Below are positions 26,058-38,599 of a stretch of 64,000 nt of DNA, one piece after another. Under the pieces are notes generated by a model. The model searched no databases. It was not told the DNA's origin and saw only the letters and a list, made by a program, of their open reading frames with translations. Source of the stretch: Sphagnum compactum (taxonomy: Eukaryota; Bryophyta; Sphagnopsida; Sphagnales); the NCBI GenBank assembly GCA_965153455.1, contig OZ234498.1:11346001-11410000 (forward strand), written 5' to 3'. Numbering within the stretch: the stretch's first letter is position 1; every line of letters starts with the position of its first letter. Position numbers and translations under genes: made by a program.

Positions 26058-26460
26058 GGAACTTGAAAGAAAAGACAAACAAAACATTGAGCAACACAAA
26101 ACAAAAGAAAGAAAGACACAAAGAAAAAAGGTTAGATGACAAAAAAAAACATAAAATGACAAAGAGAAGAAGAGGAATCTTTAAAAAATAAAGAAAGTGT
26201 GTTGAGAAGAAGAAAACAATTAAAAAGAAAAAGAAGAGAAATAAAACAACTAAGTATGTAAACCCACAAGACAATGTAACACAAATTTTTCATGGAGTTA
26301 AAATACAAGACAAACAAAACCTAAGCAACACAATGAGAAAGAAGAGGACAAGCAAAAGAAAAAAAAGAACTATGAGACCCAAAAAAAAAAGGCACAAAAA
26401 AGAGAAAAAGAAAACTTGGAAGGAAAGAAAAAGAGAAGAGAACCTTTGGAGATGTGAACT
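26058..26460. repeat. Purine-rich (A/G) strand-asymmetric tract with internal duplication
   Basis: About 400 bases are almost free of T on the + strand. The segment AGACAAACAAAAC followed by AGCAACACA occurs near 26072 and again near 26307, a spacing of about 235 bases, so the tract seems to have grown by duplication. The Lys/Arg-rich and Phe-rich frames across it are composition artefacts. Confidence 0.5.
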
Positions 26461-27869
26461 AGATTGCAAACAAAAGGATGATAACTCAATGCTATTTACC
26501 TTTGACAACTTGAAATAATGTTAATGAAGTTGTGGATAACTCATATTGTTATGCTCACTTAATTCTTAGCAATTTGTTGACGTTAAGGCAATGCGCGTTG
26601 CAAGTTCTATTGTTAGGTCGTGTGGTTGATGCGGTAGGAGTACACCAAGTGTGGCCGCACCTTATAATACTTATTCATTTCTTTGTGATTTCATAGCGTA
26701 ATTGATTTTGCTTTAGACCTTGAGACAAAGTCCTTGAGGTAGGCCCATGCAATATTGGTTAGAACTCAAAACATGAAACATTATCCATTGTGAACATAGG
26801 ATTCTTTGATCGTGTCACAAATTTGCTATGTGATTTGTCACAAACCATCAATATTTGCTATTTGTTATTTTGAAGGTAACTATGGCATTAGCCTTCCCTC
26901 TCTTGTGATTTGACAACCATCAAATATACATTGATCATGCAGATGGTGGTTGTTGAATCAGGTGGAATCAGGTGGCAGCCACTCGTACCTGGAGAGAATT
27001 GTCCCTCATAAGATTTAGCAATAGACCTAATAGCTGATGGTCATCCCAGAGACTACTATCGTAGTACCTTGAGGGAGGGTTGATGGCTAGTGCACAAATT
27101 ATACTATTTTTTAGACATGCTGAAAATTTCAAAACTTACTTTTCTTAAAGAACAATTTTGTTTTCGTGAAGAAAAATAAAAGATTCTTTTGAGATATTTG
27201 AAAATAATTTAGTTTTTCAAAAGGCAAACTTCAACATTAATTAATTAATTAATTAATTGTTCAACAGACATGTGCTGAAGCTGTCCTTGTCCTACAATAA
27301 GATAGTCAACAAGCTGATGGAAAACTTTTGCACAAGAAAATTTAAGTAGGAGAGAATTTGTTTCCCATAATATTAAAAAATTTGATAAAATTGAACCTTA
27401 TATTTTACTTTGCACAATGGTATGCAAATGTGCACATATGAACTATCAACATTGAACAGCTCTTCGTAAGCTTCAAAAAGGGCTTTGTTTATGAGCTTAA
27501 AAAGGGCTTGTTTTGGAATGTTAAATTGATACAGCATGCATGCAGACATCAAAATTTTCCCGAGATTCTTTGGACTATCTGGAGTGTGGTCATAGGATCC
27601 AAGCAGCATGCTGATGGGGGGAAAGTCATGTCAATTTAGGAGGGATTTGATGAAAATAAAGCATGCAACAACTGCTAACCACCTCGAGGCTAATGGGGGA
27701 GGAGGGGAGGGTTTTTGTCCAAAGGGCTTATGGAGCCAATCACATGAAGGGTAGTATGAGCATGGGTTGTAGTTATATTTAGGAGGGGGCGAGGTGAACA
27801 ACACTTATTTATTATTAGTTTGAACCCCGTGCCTAATGCACAGGTGTGTTATTTCAACAATGTTTGGTT
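26461..27869. other. Intergenic, no gene recognised; G-rich motif at 27695
   Basis: AT-rich sequence with an (ATTA)n run near 27236-27258. At 27695-27711 the + strand reads GGGGGAGGAGGGGAGGG, a possible G-quadruplex. No coding support is present. Confidence 0.5.
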
Positions 27870-28330
27870 CATGTTTTAGTTTAAAAAAAAAACTTTTGTA
27901 TTTTTGTTTATTTGGATGCAAGTTTGAAGTTTGGAGAAAGAAGACACACCTCATTCTTTTTCAAGTAGGGTTTTTCTTCATTATTATAAGTTTTATTTTT
28001 TCTTATTTTCTACTCTTTATTTGGTTTCTTCTTTTTTGTAATTTTTTTCTTTTAAAATGATTTTACTGTATTTCCCTTTCCTTGTTTCATTTGTTTCCAA
28101 TAATAAAAATAATTAAAAAAAAACTTTTTTATTTTTGTTTGATTAGATGTAGGTTTGAAGTTTGGAAAAAGAAGACAAACCTTATTTTTTTTTCAAGTAT
28201 GGTTTTTTTTCTCTTTCTTTTGCTCTCTGTTTTGTTTCTTATTTTTGTCATCTATTTTTTAATTTTCTTTTCACATTATTTTACTATGTTTCCCTTTTTT
28301 GTTTCATGTTGATGTGTTTACAAAAAGTTT
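27870..28330. repeat. Two-copy tandem duplication, about 235-240 bases
   Basis: The text following a poly-A run, ATTTTTGTTT then GGTTTGAAGTTTGG (first copy AAGTTTGAAGTTTGG) and AAAGAAGACA, occurs in order from about 27890 and again from about 28125. Both copies continue into T-rich sequence. The copies have diverged by point changes and homopolymer length. Frames over them encode only Phe/Leu-rich low-complexity peptides. Confidence 0.65.
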
Positions 28331-28407
28331 CTAATTGTTAAAGTGTTTTTCTGTTTTTATTTTTTTTCTAGTTTTTTCCCTTTTCAAAATATATATTTGT
28401 TCTGTTT

Positions 28408-28486
28408 GGATGGATGACGGGACGGATGACGGGATGGATGACGGACGGATGGAAATCTTCATTTCATCCAGACGTCTGGATGGAAA
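28408..28486. repeat. GGATGACGG tandem repeat and adjoining palindrome
   Basis: Units of GGATGACGG with GGAT/GGAC variation are repeated at roughly 12-base spacing across 28408-28452. At 28462-28486 TTTCATCCAGAC meets GTCTGGATGGAAA, a near-perfect palindrome centred on ACGT. It is non-coding. Confidence 0.7.
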
Positions 28487-28699
28487 GCTTCATTTCATCC
28501 CGAAGCTTCACGACCACGACGTCCTTTACTATATAGAATGACTAATTCACCTCCATTGGCTGATTCTCCTGTCATATGCATCTCTGAGGTCATGCTCAAT
28601 GTGGAAAATGCTTTATAAAATTTTAAAAAAAAAGACTCAAAAAATTAAATTAAAAAAAATTAAAAAACCCCTACTTGAAGTGCTATTGAATAGGTAGGC

Positions 28700-29103
28700 T
28701 AGTCGCATTTATTTTTGTTGGGAGGAGAAAGAAGCTAGTCTAAATAACAGCCCAAAAAAAGAGGGTGAGTTGGAAAAAGAGGAGTATGGTAATAATACAC
28801 TTTCTCCAAATGGCAGATTCTGGTTGGTTTGTGAGCGGATTAGATGAGATTTCCCTGCCCTTTTAGGCCATGTTTCTCGTTGCCACAATTGCAGTGTGAA
28901 ACCAAATGCTGCCTCCTCCTGCTGCTGCTGCTGTTGCAGCACCTCAGTCTGCAGTCGTTGACCTCCGCGCGCGTGCCATACCCAATCCTCTCTGCTGCGA
29001 GTGAGCGAGTGAGTGACTCGCGAGGGAGGGACGGAGGAGCGAGCAGTCGGTGGCAACGGTTGCAGCAAAAATAGAGGAGTTTTTGGCCTCCGGAGAGAAC
29101 TAA
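28700..29103 (+). promoter_or_regulatory. Probable promoter and 5' leader of ABC4
   Basis: GC content rises sharply from about 28900, with CTG-type trinucleotide repeats near 28919-28937 and several CpG and CGCG sites near 28965-28975. The leader ends at the ATG at 29104, directly preceded by TAA. No TATA box can be assigned with confidence. Confidence 0.4.
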
Positions 29104-32100
29104 ATGGCGGCGAGTATGAGGACCTCAGTGTGTTGTAGTACTAGTGGCTGTGGATTTGGAGCAATGGCATCTGTTGCCACCGATCTGATGACTTCCCGTC
29201 AATCCTCTCTCTGGTTACACCGGAACAATCTTGGTGCGTCAGGCGTAGGAGCTTGGAAGCAGTCGCATTATCTCCTTTGCAAGGTATGTATGAGACGGGC
29301 TGTTTTTTCGCCATTAGAAGAGGTGGTGGTTGTTTGGGTGGCGGGCGGGTGGGGTATCTTTCAGTCAGTAGCTGATTTTCCCTCATTTTTCTTCTTCTTC
29401 CTTTTGGTTCCGATAAATTTGAGAGATGGAGAACAAATGGGTACCTAATTGGCCTTCGAAATTTCTGGTGCGAAGAATTGCAGTAGTATCACCCTCGTGA
29501 AGCAAGCTACAGTTTTGATGCAAGTAGCAGTGAAGGTGAGGGTTGCATTGTAATATTAGGTTTCTGGCAATTGATCAGGAAGCTGCAGCGTACATGCACG
29601 ACCACCATATGGAATTCTGTGGGTTTTTTCTTTTGAAATTTAAAAAAAAGAAAAAGAATTTCCTGTTTTGATTTTTTCTGGAGATAGGTTCAAATGTTTG
29701 AAATGTGTGGCAGTTCTGAGTACTTTGGAGTTGTTTTTCAGTGCCAAAGTCCCAATTAAATGCAAGGATGAAATGTGACAGGGTGTAGGAGGAGGGAAGA
29801 AGCATCATCTCAAAGGAGCAACTGAGTCTAGGACTTCTATAAGACCATGTCTGGAAATGGCAGCAAAAGTGTCAGATGTGGACCTGGTGGCAACAACACC
29901 CTTAGAAACACCAGAGGAGGAATTAGCACAAATGTCAAATTTGGTGGACCTGGCGACAACATCATCTCCGGAGCTTGTTGATATGTCAGTGACACCAACA
30001 CCCTTAGAAACACCTGAGGAATTAAGCCAAGCAACTTTGATTTGGAGAGCTGTTAAGCTCCCCATCTATAGTGCTGCCCTTGTTCCCCTCACAGTGAGTG
30101 AATCCAGAATGTTTTCTTTTTGGGTTTTTGAAGGAATGGTTTTTTCTTTGAATTCCTTCCCATTTCGTTTGGCCAAATGCTGCACCGCAAGTATTTAGGT
30201 TTGCACCCTGTTATTGAATTTATAAGACAGGCTAATTTTTTTCTGGATCTGTGTTGAGAGATCAATGTCCCTGATGTTGTTGTTGTGTTGGGTGTTGCAT
30301 AATTTTGAAGGTGGGAGGAGCAGTGGCAAGTTTCCTCCAATCAGGAAATTTCCAGTGGGGTCGTTACTGGCTTCTTCTTGGGTCTTCTGTACTTGTGGTT
30401 GCTTGGCTTAATCTTAGGTGAGTTGGATCTTTTGATAAAAACTTTGACAATTTTTCTCTTCTCTTCAGTTCCTGTCAGGAGCTATCTACTGTGACCCATA
30501 GATATACTGTGTGGGTGGCAAACAAAATTCTACTATGGGTCACCAACATCATTTAGTCCTGTTTGAGATGTCGTTTTTTCTGTCCTACTGAAAAACAGTC
30601 TTACTTTGTGTTGTGCAGTAATGATGTTTATGACGCAGAGACGGGAGTTGACAAAGACAAAAGGGAATCAGTTGTGAATATGACAGGAAGGTACAGATGA
30701 GTTTTGGAATCTGGATCAGATCCAAGTCAATGTAGTCACTACTTTGTTGGGTTCTATCAGTAATGATGTTGATTCTCTTAGCTCTATGATTAACTCTATG
30801 ACATTATAAGTTTCTAAGATTTTCCATTCAATCAAGGACTGACCACGTGTTTGGTCACATTATATATCCCCTAATTCCTAAGTTTCAAACCCGTGTTTGG
30901 AATTTTGTCATCACATGCAGTCGAGAGGGTGTATTGCGAGTTGCCTATTTGTTTCTTCTTGCTGGCTTCTGTGGGCTTGTGCGGGTGGCTCAAGAAGTTG
31001 GAGATATTCGTGTTACTGCCCTTCTAACTGCTGCCATTACCTGTGGCTATGTTTATCAGGTGGGATATGATCTGATGGGCTGCTGGCTCTCTCTCAACTT
31101 ATGTTTTAGTCCAAAGTTACAATCTTTAGTTCTGAGGGAAGCTGAAAACCTGGTGATCTTTCAAGAACATTTTTGTGGCCCAGTTCACCTTTTCTAATAC
31201 TGGCTAATTGGAAAACAACTTGTGGGCAAACGAACTGCTTTAGGTCAATGTTAGCTTTACTTAAGCTTTTTAATCAAAGTCAGTTTACTCTACCCATGCT
31301 CCTTCTCCAAAGCTTTCTATCAAGGATGCAGAATGAGTCACAAGGCATTTTTGTAGCATTTTGATATTGGCACTGTGAATGCTCCCTCACTAGGGTGGTT
31401 GGTTTATGTGCGTGGTGGCAGTGTCCTCCTTTCCGTCTCAGTTACAAAGGTCTAGGAGAGCCACTTTGTTTTGTTGCTTTTGGACCTTTGGCCACAACAG
31501 CCTTCTACCTTGGCCACGCCAGGTAGGTATATCTTTACATTCAATCTGTGTTTTTTGTTCCATGAATTCACAGGGATGTTGACATATAACAGCTTCATTG
31601 TAGTTTGATTTTCATCAGTAGAAAATATTCCAGGAGTTTTGTCATAGAAGGATAGAATGGAGTAAGACACCTTAGTTTGAAATGGCCTAATTCCTGGCTT
31701 GATTGAATGTGGAGCAGTAAATTAGGGGCATTGCCAGTGACACAGACAATAATAGGAGCCAGTGTTATTGTGGGCATCACAACATCCCTCATTCTCTTCT
31801 GCAGCCACTTCCATCAGGTTAAAAACTCTTGTTGTAATCCTAGAGGAGCTATGGAGTCTTGAGATTTGGGTTCTGCCCTCTTTTCCTTTTAGTGATGTTG
31901 TATGGTCCTTACAGGATGCACTTTAGGCCTCTGTCGAACATTCTTTGTATCCTAGTTTCTTTAGCCAGGTTTAGGGTTTAAGGTTCCATTTGGATTCTAT
32001 AGGTTTTATCCTTCTCTGGAAATTTCTGTGACTTAATGAAGAATTGTTAACCTTGTTTTGCCTTTTCATAATTGTGAGAATGGAGATTTCTTGACTCTTA

Positions 32101-33537
32101 TGAGAGATATTCCATTTGGATTCTATAGGTAGCTAGTTTGATTTGTTATCAGGTAGTATTGCGCACTCTCATGCTGGATAAGTGCAAGTTTGTGTCTGAA
32201 GCTAATTTTGTTAGTCATGGCATCTGAACAGATTGAGAGTGATCTTGCAGTGGGTAAAATGTCACCTCTGGTAATTTACTCTCCCTTTGTCAGGACTCCA
32301 AAATGTTTCATGTCAAGGAGCTCTTTCAGCTGAAAGCCTGATTTTGCAGTACTTGAAGAAGCTGGATTGATTCAATCACGGCACTTGTAAGGCCATCTAT
32401 ATTATTGGTGAACTGTTTTTTAGTATTATCTTGGTGTGATTGAAACAGCCTTGAGGAAGGACCCATAGTGCAATACTGAATAAGACTGCCTTGAACTTAG
32501 GAAGAGAAATTGGAATACTCTGTTGAGGAGCTCAGGCAAGTAATGCTTCAATGTTGCATTGGGTACTGCAGGTGAGACTGGGAACAGAGAAAGGGGCGAA
32601 GGTTGTACAGGCAACAGTGGTCATGCTGTATTCCTTAATTGTTGGCCTCAGTCTTTGCAAAGTTTTGCCCCTCTCTTGCACAGTATGTTTTTTTCCTTCC
32701 ATTTTCTACACTTTTTGCAGTTCTAGAAATCTGGCATTCCTTTTCAGCTGTCTTACACTGGGATTGAAGTATGCTTTTCCTCCAAAACTTGCTCAAAATT
32801 CAAGCTAAGTGATATATCTGATATTTTTACATTCGCTCACTCTACGGCCCCCCCATATGTTAAAATCTCTATTCCTGCTCATCTAGCTATGTCTTGGCTT
32901 TTGGACACATACAATTGGCAGTAAAGCTTGGTTTGTTTCTGATTTGTAATGCAGCTCTTTTCTGTATTGACACTGCCAATTGGGATACTTGTCATGAGAT
33001 TCATCAGTGAAAATCACAAGGTTCAATTTTGCTCCCTCCTGACAGGAGGATTTTTTTTCCTCATCATTTTTTGATTCTGTAGCCTATGTGGTTGCAGCAA
33101 TTGCTGCCTTTAGTTCTCTTGTTCTGTGAAGTTCTCATTTCTTTTGAAAATGTCTGTTAGATGGTTCCTCATCGTTTGCTAGATTGAGAAACACTGGTGC
33201 CAGCCAGAATCAACAAGAGTATGGTAATGATTCTGGAGAGTGGTTAAATGCTACATACTGATAGTCTGCACACAAATTGTGGGATTGTGTGGTTGTCATA
33301 TTTGGTTGCTGTAGAATATATTCAGTGTTGCTTGCCACTAATAAATATATCACTCAAAAACTGAAAGGTAGGTATGAAGAAAGGAAGGCTAATTGTCTTT
33401 TGTTTACTTTTGAGCAGAACAAGAGCCTGATATTTATGGCCAAGTACTATTGTGTGCGACTTCATGTAGCAATCGGTGCTGCTCTTGTTTTTGGTCTCTT
33501 AACTGGTCGTTCTCTACCTGCACCCAATTTCTGGTGA
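29104..33537 (+). CDS. ABC4: 1,4-dihydroxy-2-naphthoate phytyltransferase (ABC4/MenA), chloroplast
   Basis: Eleven exons: 29104-29283, 29782-30093, 30311-30417, 30619-30690, 30921-31059, 31422-31522, 31718-31817, 32232-32270, 32572-32682, 32955-33020, 33418-33537; phases agree throughout; 448 residues. The enzyme attaches a phytyl chain to dihydroxynaphthoate in phylloquinone (vitamin K1) synthesis and is a polytopic plastid membrane protein of the UbiA family. The Asp-rich active-site motif NDVYDAETGVD is at 201-211. CPPFRLSYKGLGEPL, LFCSHFHQ, ESDLAVGKMSPLVRLGTEKG and MAKYYCVRLH are characteristic of plant ABC4. Exon 1 encodes a Ser/Thr-rich probable transit peptide. Exon 2 adds an acidic linker in which PLETPEE occurs twice, about 34 residues apart. 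The exon 2 acceptor (GTGACAG at 29775-29781) is the least certain junction but keeps phase. Length is somewhat above the usual ~380 because of the linker. Confidence 0.93.
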
Positions 33538-34540
33538 GATATATCTCCTGCTCTTACTCTGTTGTCTGTCTTCACTATTCATCAGCAAATTGATCTACCA
33601 AATTTGGGTTCTATCTCTGTTGCTTAGTTATTCTCATAATGAACATGTCAAGCTGTTGAATTGTCACTATTTTCAGATCCCCTCCATTCGTTTTAGTTTA
33701 GCTTCATCGCTGGATCAATATAAGACCAATGTTATTTCTGTTTTTGTTTGCTCTTCAAATTCTGGTACATAATAAAATGCTTGGATCTTGATTTGGTCTT
33801 GTACAGGTGATAATAGAGGTTCTACAATCAAAATCTTTTTTCTTCCCAATGAATTGGATGAGAAGCATGTGAAGCGACTGCTCTTCAACATGCTAGTCAG
33901 CTCAGCATACCAAGTGACTGCTCTTCAACACTGTAGTGAGCTCGGCATGTGATCAAGCAAATGCTCTTCAACACGCAATGTCAGCTCAGTTCAATTTATA
34001 AACATTTAATATAACTGGATGTTGCTGGAGCAAAATTAATCTGTAATTTTACACAAACTATTTCCAAGAGGGAAAGTACCAACATGATTTATACAAGGAA
34101 AGTTGATATCAAAAATCCCACATGGGCGATGAACCATGAGTCTTGACTTGAGCATATATGTAGTGTACTTCAAAAGGCATGTCGATTCATGGATGGAGTT
34201 GTTTTTATTTTGGGTTTTACTCACGGATGGAGTTGTTTTATTTGGGTTTTACTCGTAGCATGTATGATCTATATTGTTGAGGTGTAATATTAGGCCTTTC
34301 TCTTTGTTCTTTGTCATTTTTGTAATCACTGGATCCAATCATATGTATATATTAAGATTTGCACACATCATGAAATTCACCATATTTTTTTAATGGATAT
34401 ATTGTAAACATCTTTCGGAAATATATTGAATTGGGGGTTTTTACTTGTGAACAAGCTTAGTAATGGCTTAGGTACATAAGAATACAAAATCTGTTGCAAC
34501 ATACATTGAAAATAGAATTTTATGTATACCCATCGATTAT
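33538..34540. other. ABC4 3' flank
   Basis: AT-rich, probably containing the ABC4 3' UTR. It includes the 40-base tandem repeats at 33875-33998. No separate gene is recognised. Confidence 0.5.
33875..33998. repeat. Three tandem units of about 40 bases downstream of ABC4
   Basis: Each unit contains GCTCTTCAACA (at 33880, 33920 and 33963, the last with GCTCTTCAACAC) followed by a CAGCTCAG/GAGCTCGG segment. Spacings are 40 and 43 bases. The location about 340 bases after the ABC4 stop means it could be in the 3' UTR. Confidence 0.75.
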
Positions 34541-34802
34541 CTCTTCACACCAGAGCAATAAGTGACATCAATTACAACAAATTCTCATATTTTCAAAGCT
34601 TGTGCCATCCATGATATTCATCATTTATTTTCATCTTGATAGTTGAAACTTGACCCCCGAATTCATGCTTCTCTTCACACCAGAGCAATAAGTGACATCA
34701 ATTACAAACAAATTCTCATATTTTCAAAGCTTGTGCCATCCATGATGTTCATCATTTATTTTCATCTTGATAGTTGAAACTTGACCCCCGAATTCATGCT
34801 TC
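34541..34802. repeat. Near-identical direct duplication, unit 130 bases
   Basis: The 130 bases starting CTCTTCACACCAGAGC at 34541 are repeated at 34671. The only differences I see are one extra A in an ACAAC stretch and one A/G change in the GATATTC segment. It is a recent tandem duplication in non-coding AT-rich DNA. Confidence 0.9.
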
Positions 34803-37800
34803 TTCAAATTGATACATTGTTGCAATGTCACGAAATGGTTTTGTCAAACATGTGCATGTGTTGTGACATTTCCAACGTGTATCCTGATTTGTTCTTCATT
34901 CAATTCATTTTCTATGCACAATATTATTGCATTCCTAACATGTTTAGTGGTTTGTTTTGTATGGTATGATGTTTTGCACAGCACATTACATTTTATGCCA
35001 TTATTCTCAAGCTTAAAATAATCTTGTTTGGATTCAATGTGTGACTTGCTTAATGTAACTTGTTGATTATATTGTTGTTCATGTCAACATGATTGTTGTC
35101 TTCAACAAAGGTATTTGATTCAAGCATGTTCGAAAAGTAGTCGTCAATAATGTAAAAAATGAAATGCATGAAAATGAAGCTAGAAAGTATGTGAAACGTT
35201 TTGACATCGAGTTTTTAAACCATATGAATAAATATGACATGGACATGCTTTTACAAGCTTGACATGTTGTATCAACATGATTTTCAATGTATTTTGCAAA
35301 CTTTGCATACTTGTTCACATTGTTGAAACGTAAATTTTACATTAATAAATTATAATAATTAAAATTTCAATGCATATGGTCCACTTGGAAATAGTTAGGG
35401 GTCTCAAATCGAAAAAATGAATTGCAATTTGCATACATTAGAAAAATATGATTTTATAAATGCAAACAAGTATGGAATCTACTTTCAGATTGTAAATTTT
35501 TTTGTTTCAAATTTGTGTTAAGTATGGATTAATAAAAGAGAGTAGAATACTTATTGGATGAAACCATTGAATACATGATGATCTTTAGATCTTAGTTTAG
35601 TACACATCTATTTTATTAAAATTTTCAATATAGAAATAGGTTTGAAAACCATATTGACAAGTTAGTTTCAAATGTATTTATAACTTATTTTTATTAGATT
35701 GAAATTCTTTAAATTTTTTGTTTAACTTATGATAAATGCAATGGAAAGCACAATGATTTCTTAATAAAATTAAAGAGAGATTTTGAATCTACTTAAAGAA
35801 AATTTGTCACATATAATCTACATTTTTTAACTTAATCATTCACATGGATGTTTTAAATAAAATAAATTTTGTACTTGGCTGATGATTGGTCACTTGTTTA
35901 TGTATGCATTAAGATGTCCTACTACAATAACACTTAGAGCGATGTCAATTCACAACAACATATAAAAGTTAATACATCAATTGTGACATATTTTCATGTT
36001 AAATAACTACATTTGATAGAGTCATGGTTAATGTCACATGTATGAGAAAAACTTGATGATTTAATCAAATTTTTATAAAAGAATATGTTGTTCATCATAA
36101 ATTTGACATTTGTGTAATATATCTTATTAGCACATTCAAGTATCAATGCTAGTACCTAGGTGGCTTTGGAACTTGTGTGCCCAACAATTAGTATATTTTA
36201 AAATTTTAATTTCAGCATATGAATTTTTAAAACTAAAAATTAGGCATCTAAAGAATATGATTATTAAAAGCACATTATTAATCAAATTTTTTTTTTTCCT
36301 TTTGGTTATCCTTATGGTTAGATGGTTCACAATTAATATGTTTGAATGGATTAGACCAGGGTTCAAATTTGACTACCTTCATACATGGTTTTTATGCTTT
36401 TGACCTCATTTCTGAAATTTTCAATCTAAAGGGTTAATAAAATTTCAAGAAATTAATTTGTGCCAAAGTCACCCATGTACTATAAATATTGTTGGAAAGC
36501 CATATTAAGTTGTAACGATTACTATGTCACCCAGGGTTTTGTTTTTCAAGTTCCTCAAGTAGATGTATTGGCAAGGATCCTCAACATTAATTAACAATAA
36601 ATGGTGAATATCTTGGTGGACTAGTAGATTTTTTTGGAATCCAGCCTAGTTTTGGTGACCTAATGGAACACATTGTCTAAAATTGGCGACTTCTAATTTT
36701 TTCTTTCTTGAGATATGACGAATTAAAAAAAAAATTCTCAAAAATCTCTTTGTTGGATTCGTTAGCCCTTTCAATTCTGCTTTGTGGTTGTTATTGCAAT
36801 GCCCATGTCACCTTGTAAATTTTAAAAAATATTAAAATAGAATTGGTTTAAAGATCTTAATTTGAATATCTACATGATCCATAAAATCATTTTACAAAAT
36901 TTTAAAAATCGTAAAAGCCATGGACTTTTGAACTCAAAATTTACAAGCTGCACCTCTTATTGCTATTTTTATGTGGACTATGTTACAATCCATTGACTAA
37001 TGGGGTGTGTGTTACGAACTTAGAATTAATAAGATATCATACCAAAGAAGCGTAGGAATAAAATAAATAATGAATTTAATTTAAAACTATATCTATGAAT
37101 TTTTGAATGGGTTAATCAAAAACATTTTTTCATATGTCCATATCATATTGGAGGAAGAAATATTTTATGATTTTGTTACTTAAATGTTTAAAGAAATAAA
37201 AATTCTAGATGTGTCATTAATGACATGGAAGAAATATGAAGGAAATCAATATAAACTAGTTGACAAAAGGTCGCTTCAATTTATAGTCATGACTTTGATC
37301 ATGAAAATTGATAACTAGTGATTCTAAATTAACTTTTTGAATAGTGATACCATGTGTGGTTCAATTTAAATTAAAAAGAAAAAACCCTACTCGAGCTAAT
37401 TATGAAAAAAATAAAAAAATGGCCAACACTAGTTTGTACTTATGAATATTGGAGTTAGTGTATTATCATATGGTGTGGAGTGGGCCAAGGGGAGAAAAAT
37501 GAAGTGATAGAAAAAATGCAAACATTAGTGTATCAAACATTTTGAATGGGGGAGCTTACACAAACATCAAGCAAAAAGGAAATAAAGAAGTTAATTAGGA
37601 CATTTAACCAAAACAAAAAAAAAACTAAAAAATTATGTAAAGCACTGGCACACATTATCAAAAGGAATTTTGTTTATTTATTTATTTCCCCTCCACAGAA
37701 GGGGCATGTGTTTTATTTTCCCAAACTACCCACCTTTTTTTCCATTTTTTTAATGTGATATTACTGTTGGGTGTCATGGGAAAAAAATGATTTTTTTTTT

Positions 37801-38599
37801 ATGGGTAACATTTGAGGAGTGAAACATTCCAAAAATAAGCACCTGCCCAAGGCAAAGTTGAGTTTATTGTTATTTCACGGTGGATACTGAGGCGGGGAGT
37901 GAGAAAAATGAAGGAAATAAGGTTTTTTAAAAATGAAACTATATAAGTGAACCCTTTCATTTTGTATTTCATTTTCATTTTTTCAATTTGTGGGAGTTCC
38001 ATTTTTTTCTCTCAATTGAGGTTTGTTTACCTCTCATTTTTTTCTTAAAGTTATTCATATTTTTAAAATTTCATTTGTGGGAGCTCCTTTGGTTTTCATT
38101 TGTTTTTATATTTTTAAATTTGTTGGTTGGTAGGTAGGTTGGTTTATTTATTATTATTATTATTTGGTTTTTTTTTTTTTTTTTCAAGTGGGTTTCTCAT
38201 TTCTTGCTTTCTTTTCTAATGTTTTACATTTGCTTTCACTTTTTCATTGTTAGGGTTTGCCATTTTGTTTTGCCCTTTTTTTTAGGTTTTTTCTTGGGCT
38301 TGTTTTAAAGTTTTGAAAAGGTTTTTGGGGGAGTTTTTTCTAGTGTTTTTTTAAGGTTTGTTTTTCAATTTTTTTGGGAGTTTAATCTAAGGTTATTTTA
38401 AAGGCATTTTTAGGGTTTTAAAAAATGCTTCATGGTTTTTTGTAGGAGCAACTATGATAGTTCTTTATGAAGTAGTGATGAACAACTGTATCAAAAGATG
38501 CACATGCAACATCAAATTGTTTATGCGACTACGGTTGTAGGCATTAATACATTGGAGCTATTCAATGCAAATGAGTTGGAGCCAAATGCTAAATAATTG
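34803..38599. other. AT-rich gene-free stretch
   Basis: Stops are frequent in all frames. A T-rich section with G interruptions runs from about 37985 to 38420, including a (TTA)n run near 38150. No protein family is recognised in either strand. Confidence 0.55.

Noticed and set aside
29104-33537. Homogentisate phytyltransferase (VTE2) as the identity of the UbiA gene
   Set aside because: The segments CPPFRLSYKGLGEPL, LFCSHFHQ and MAKYYCVRLH are typical of ABC4/MenA, not VTE2.
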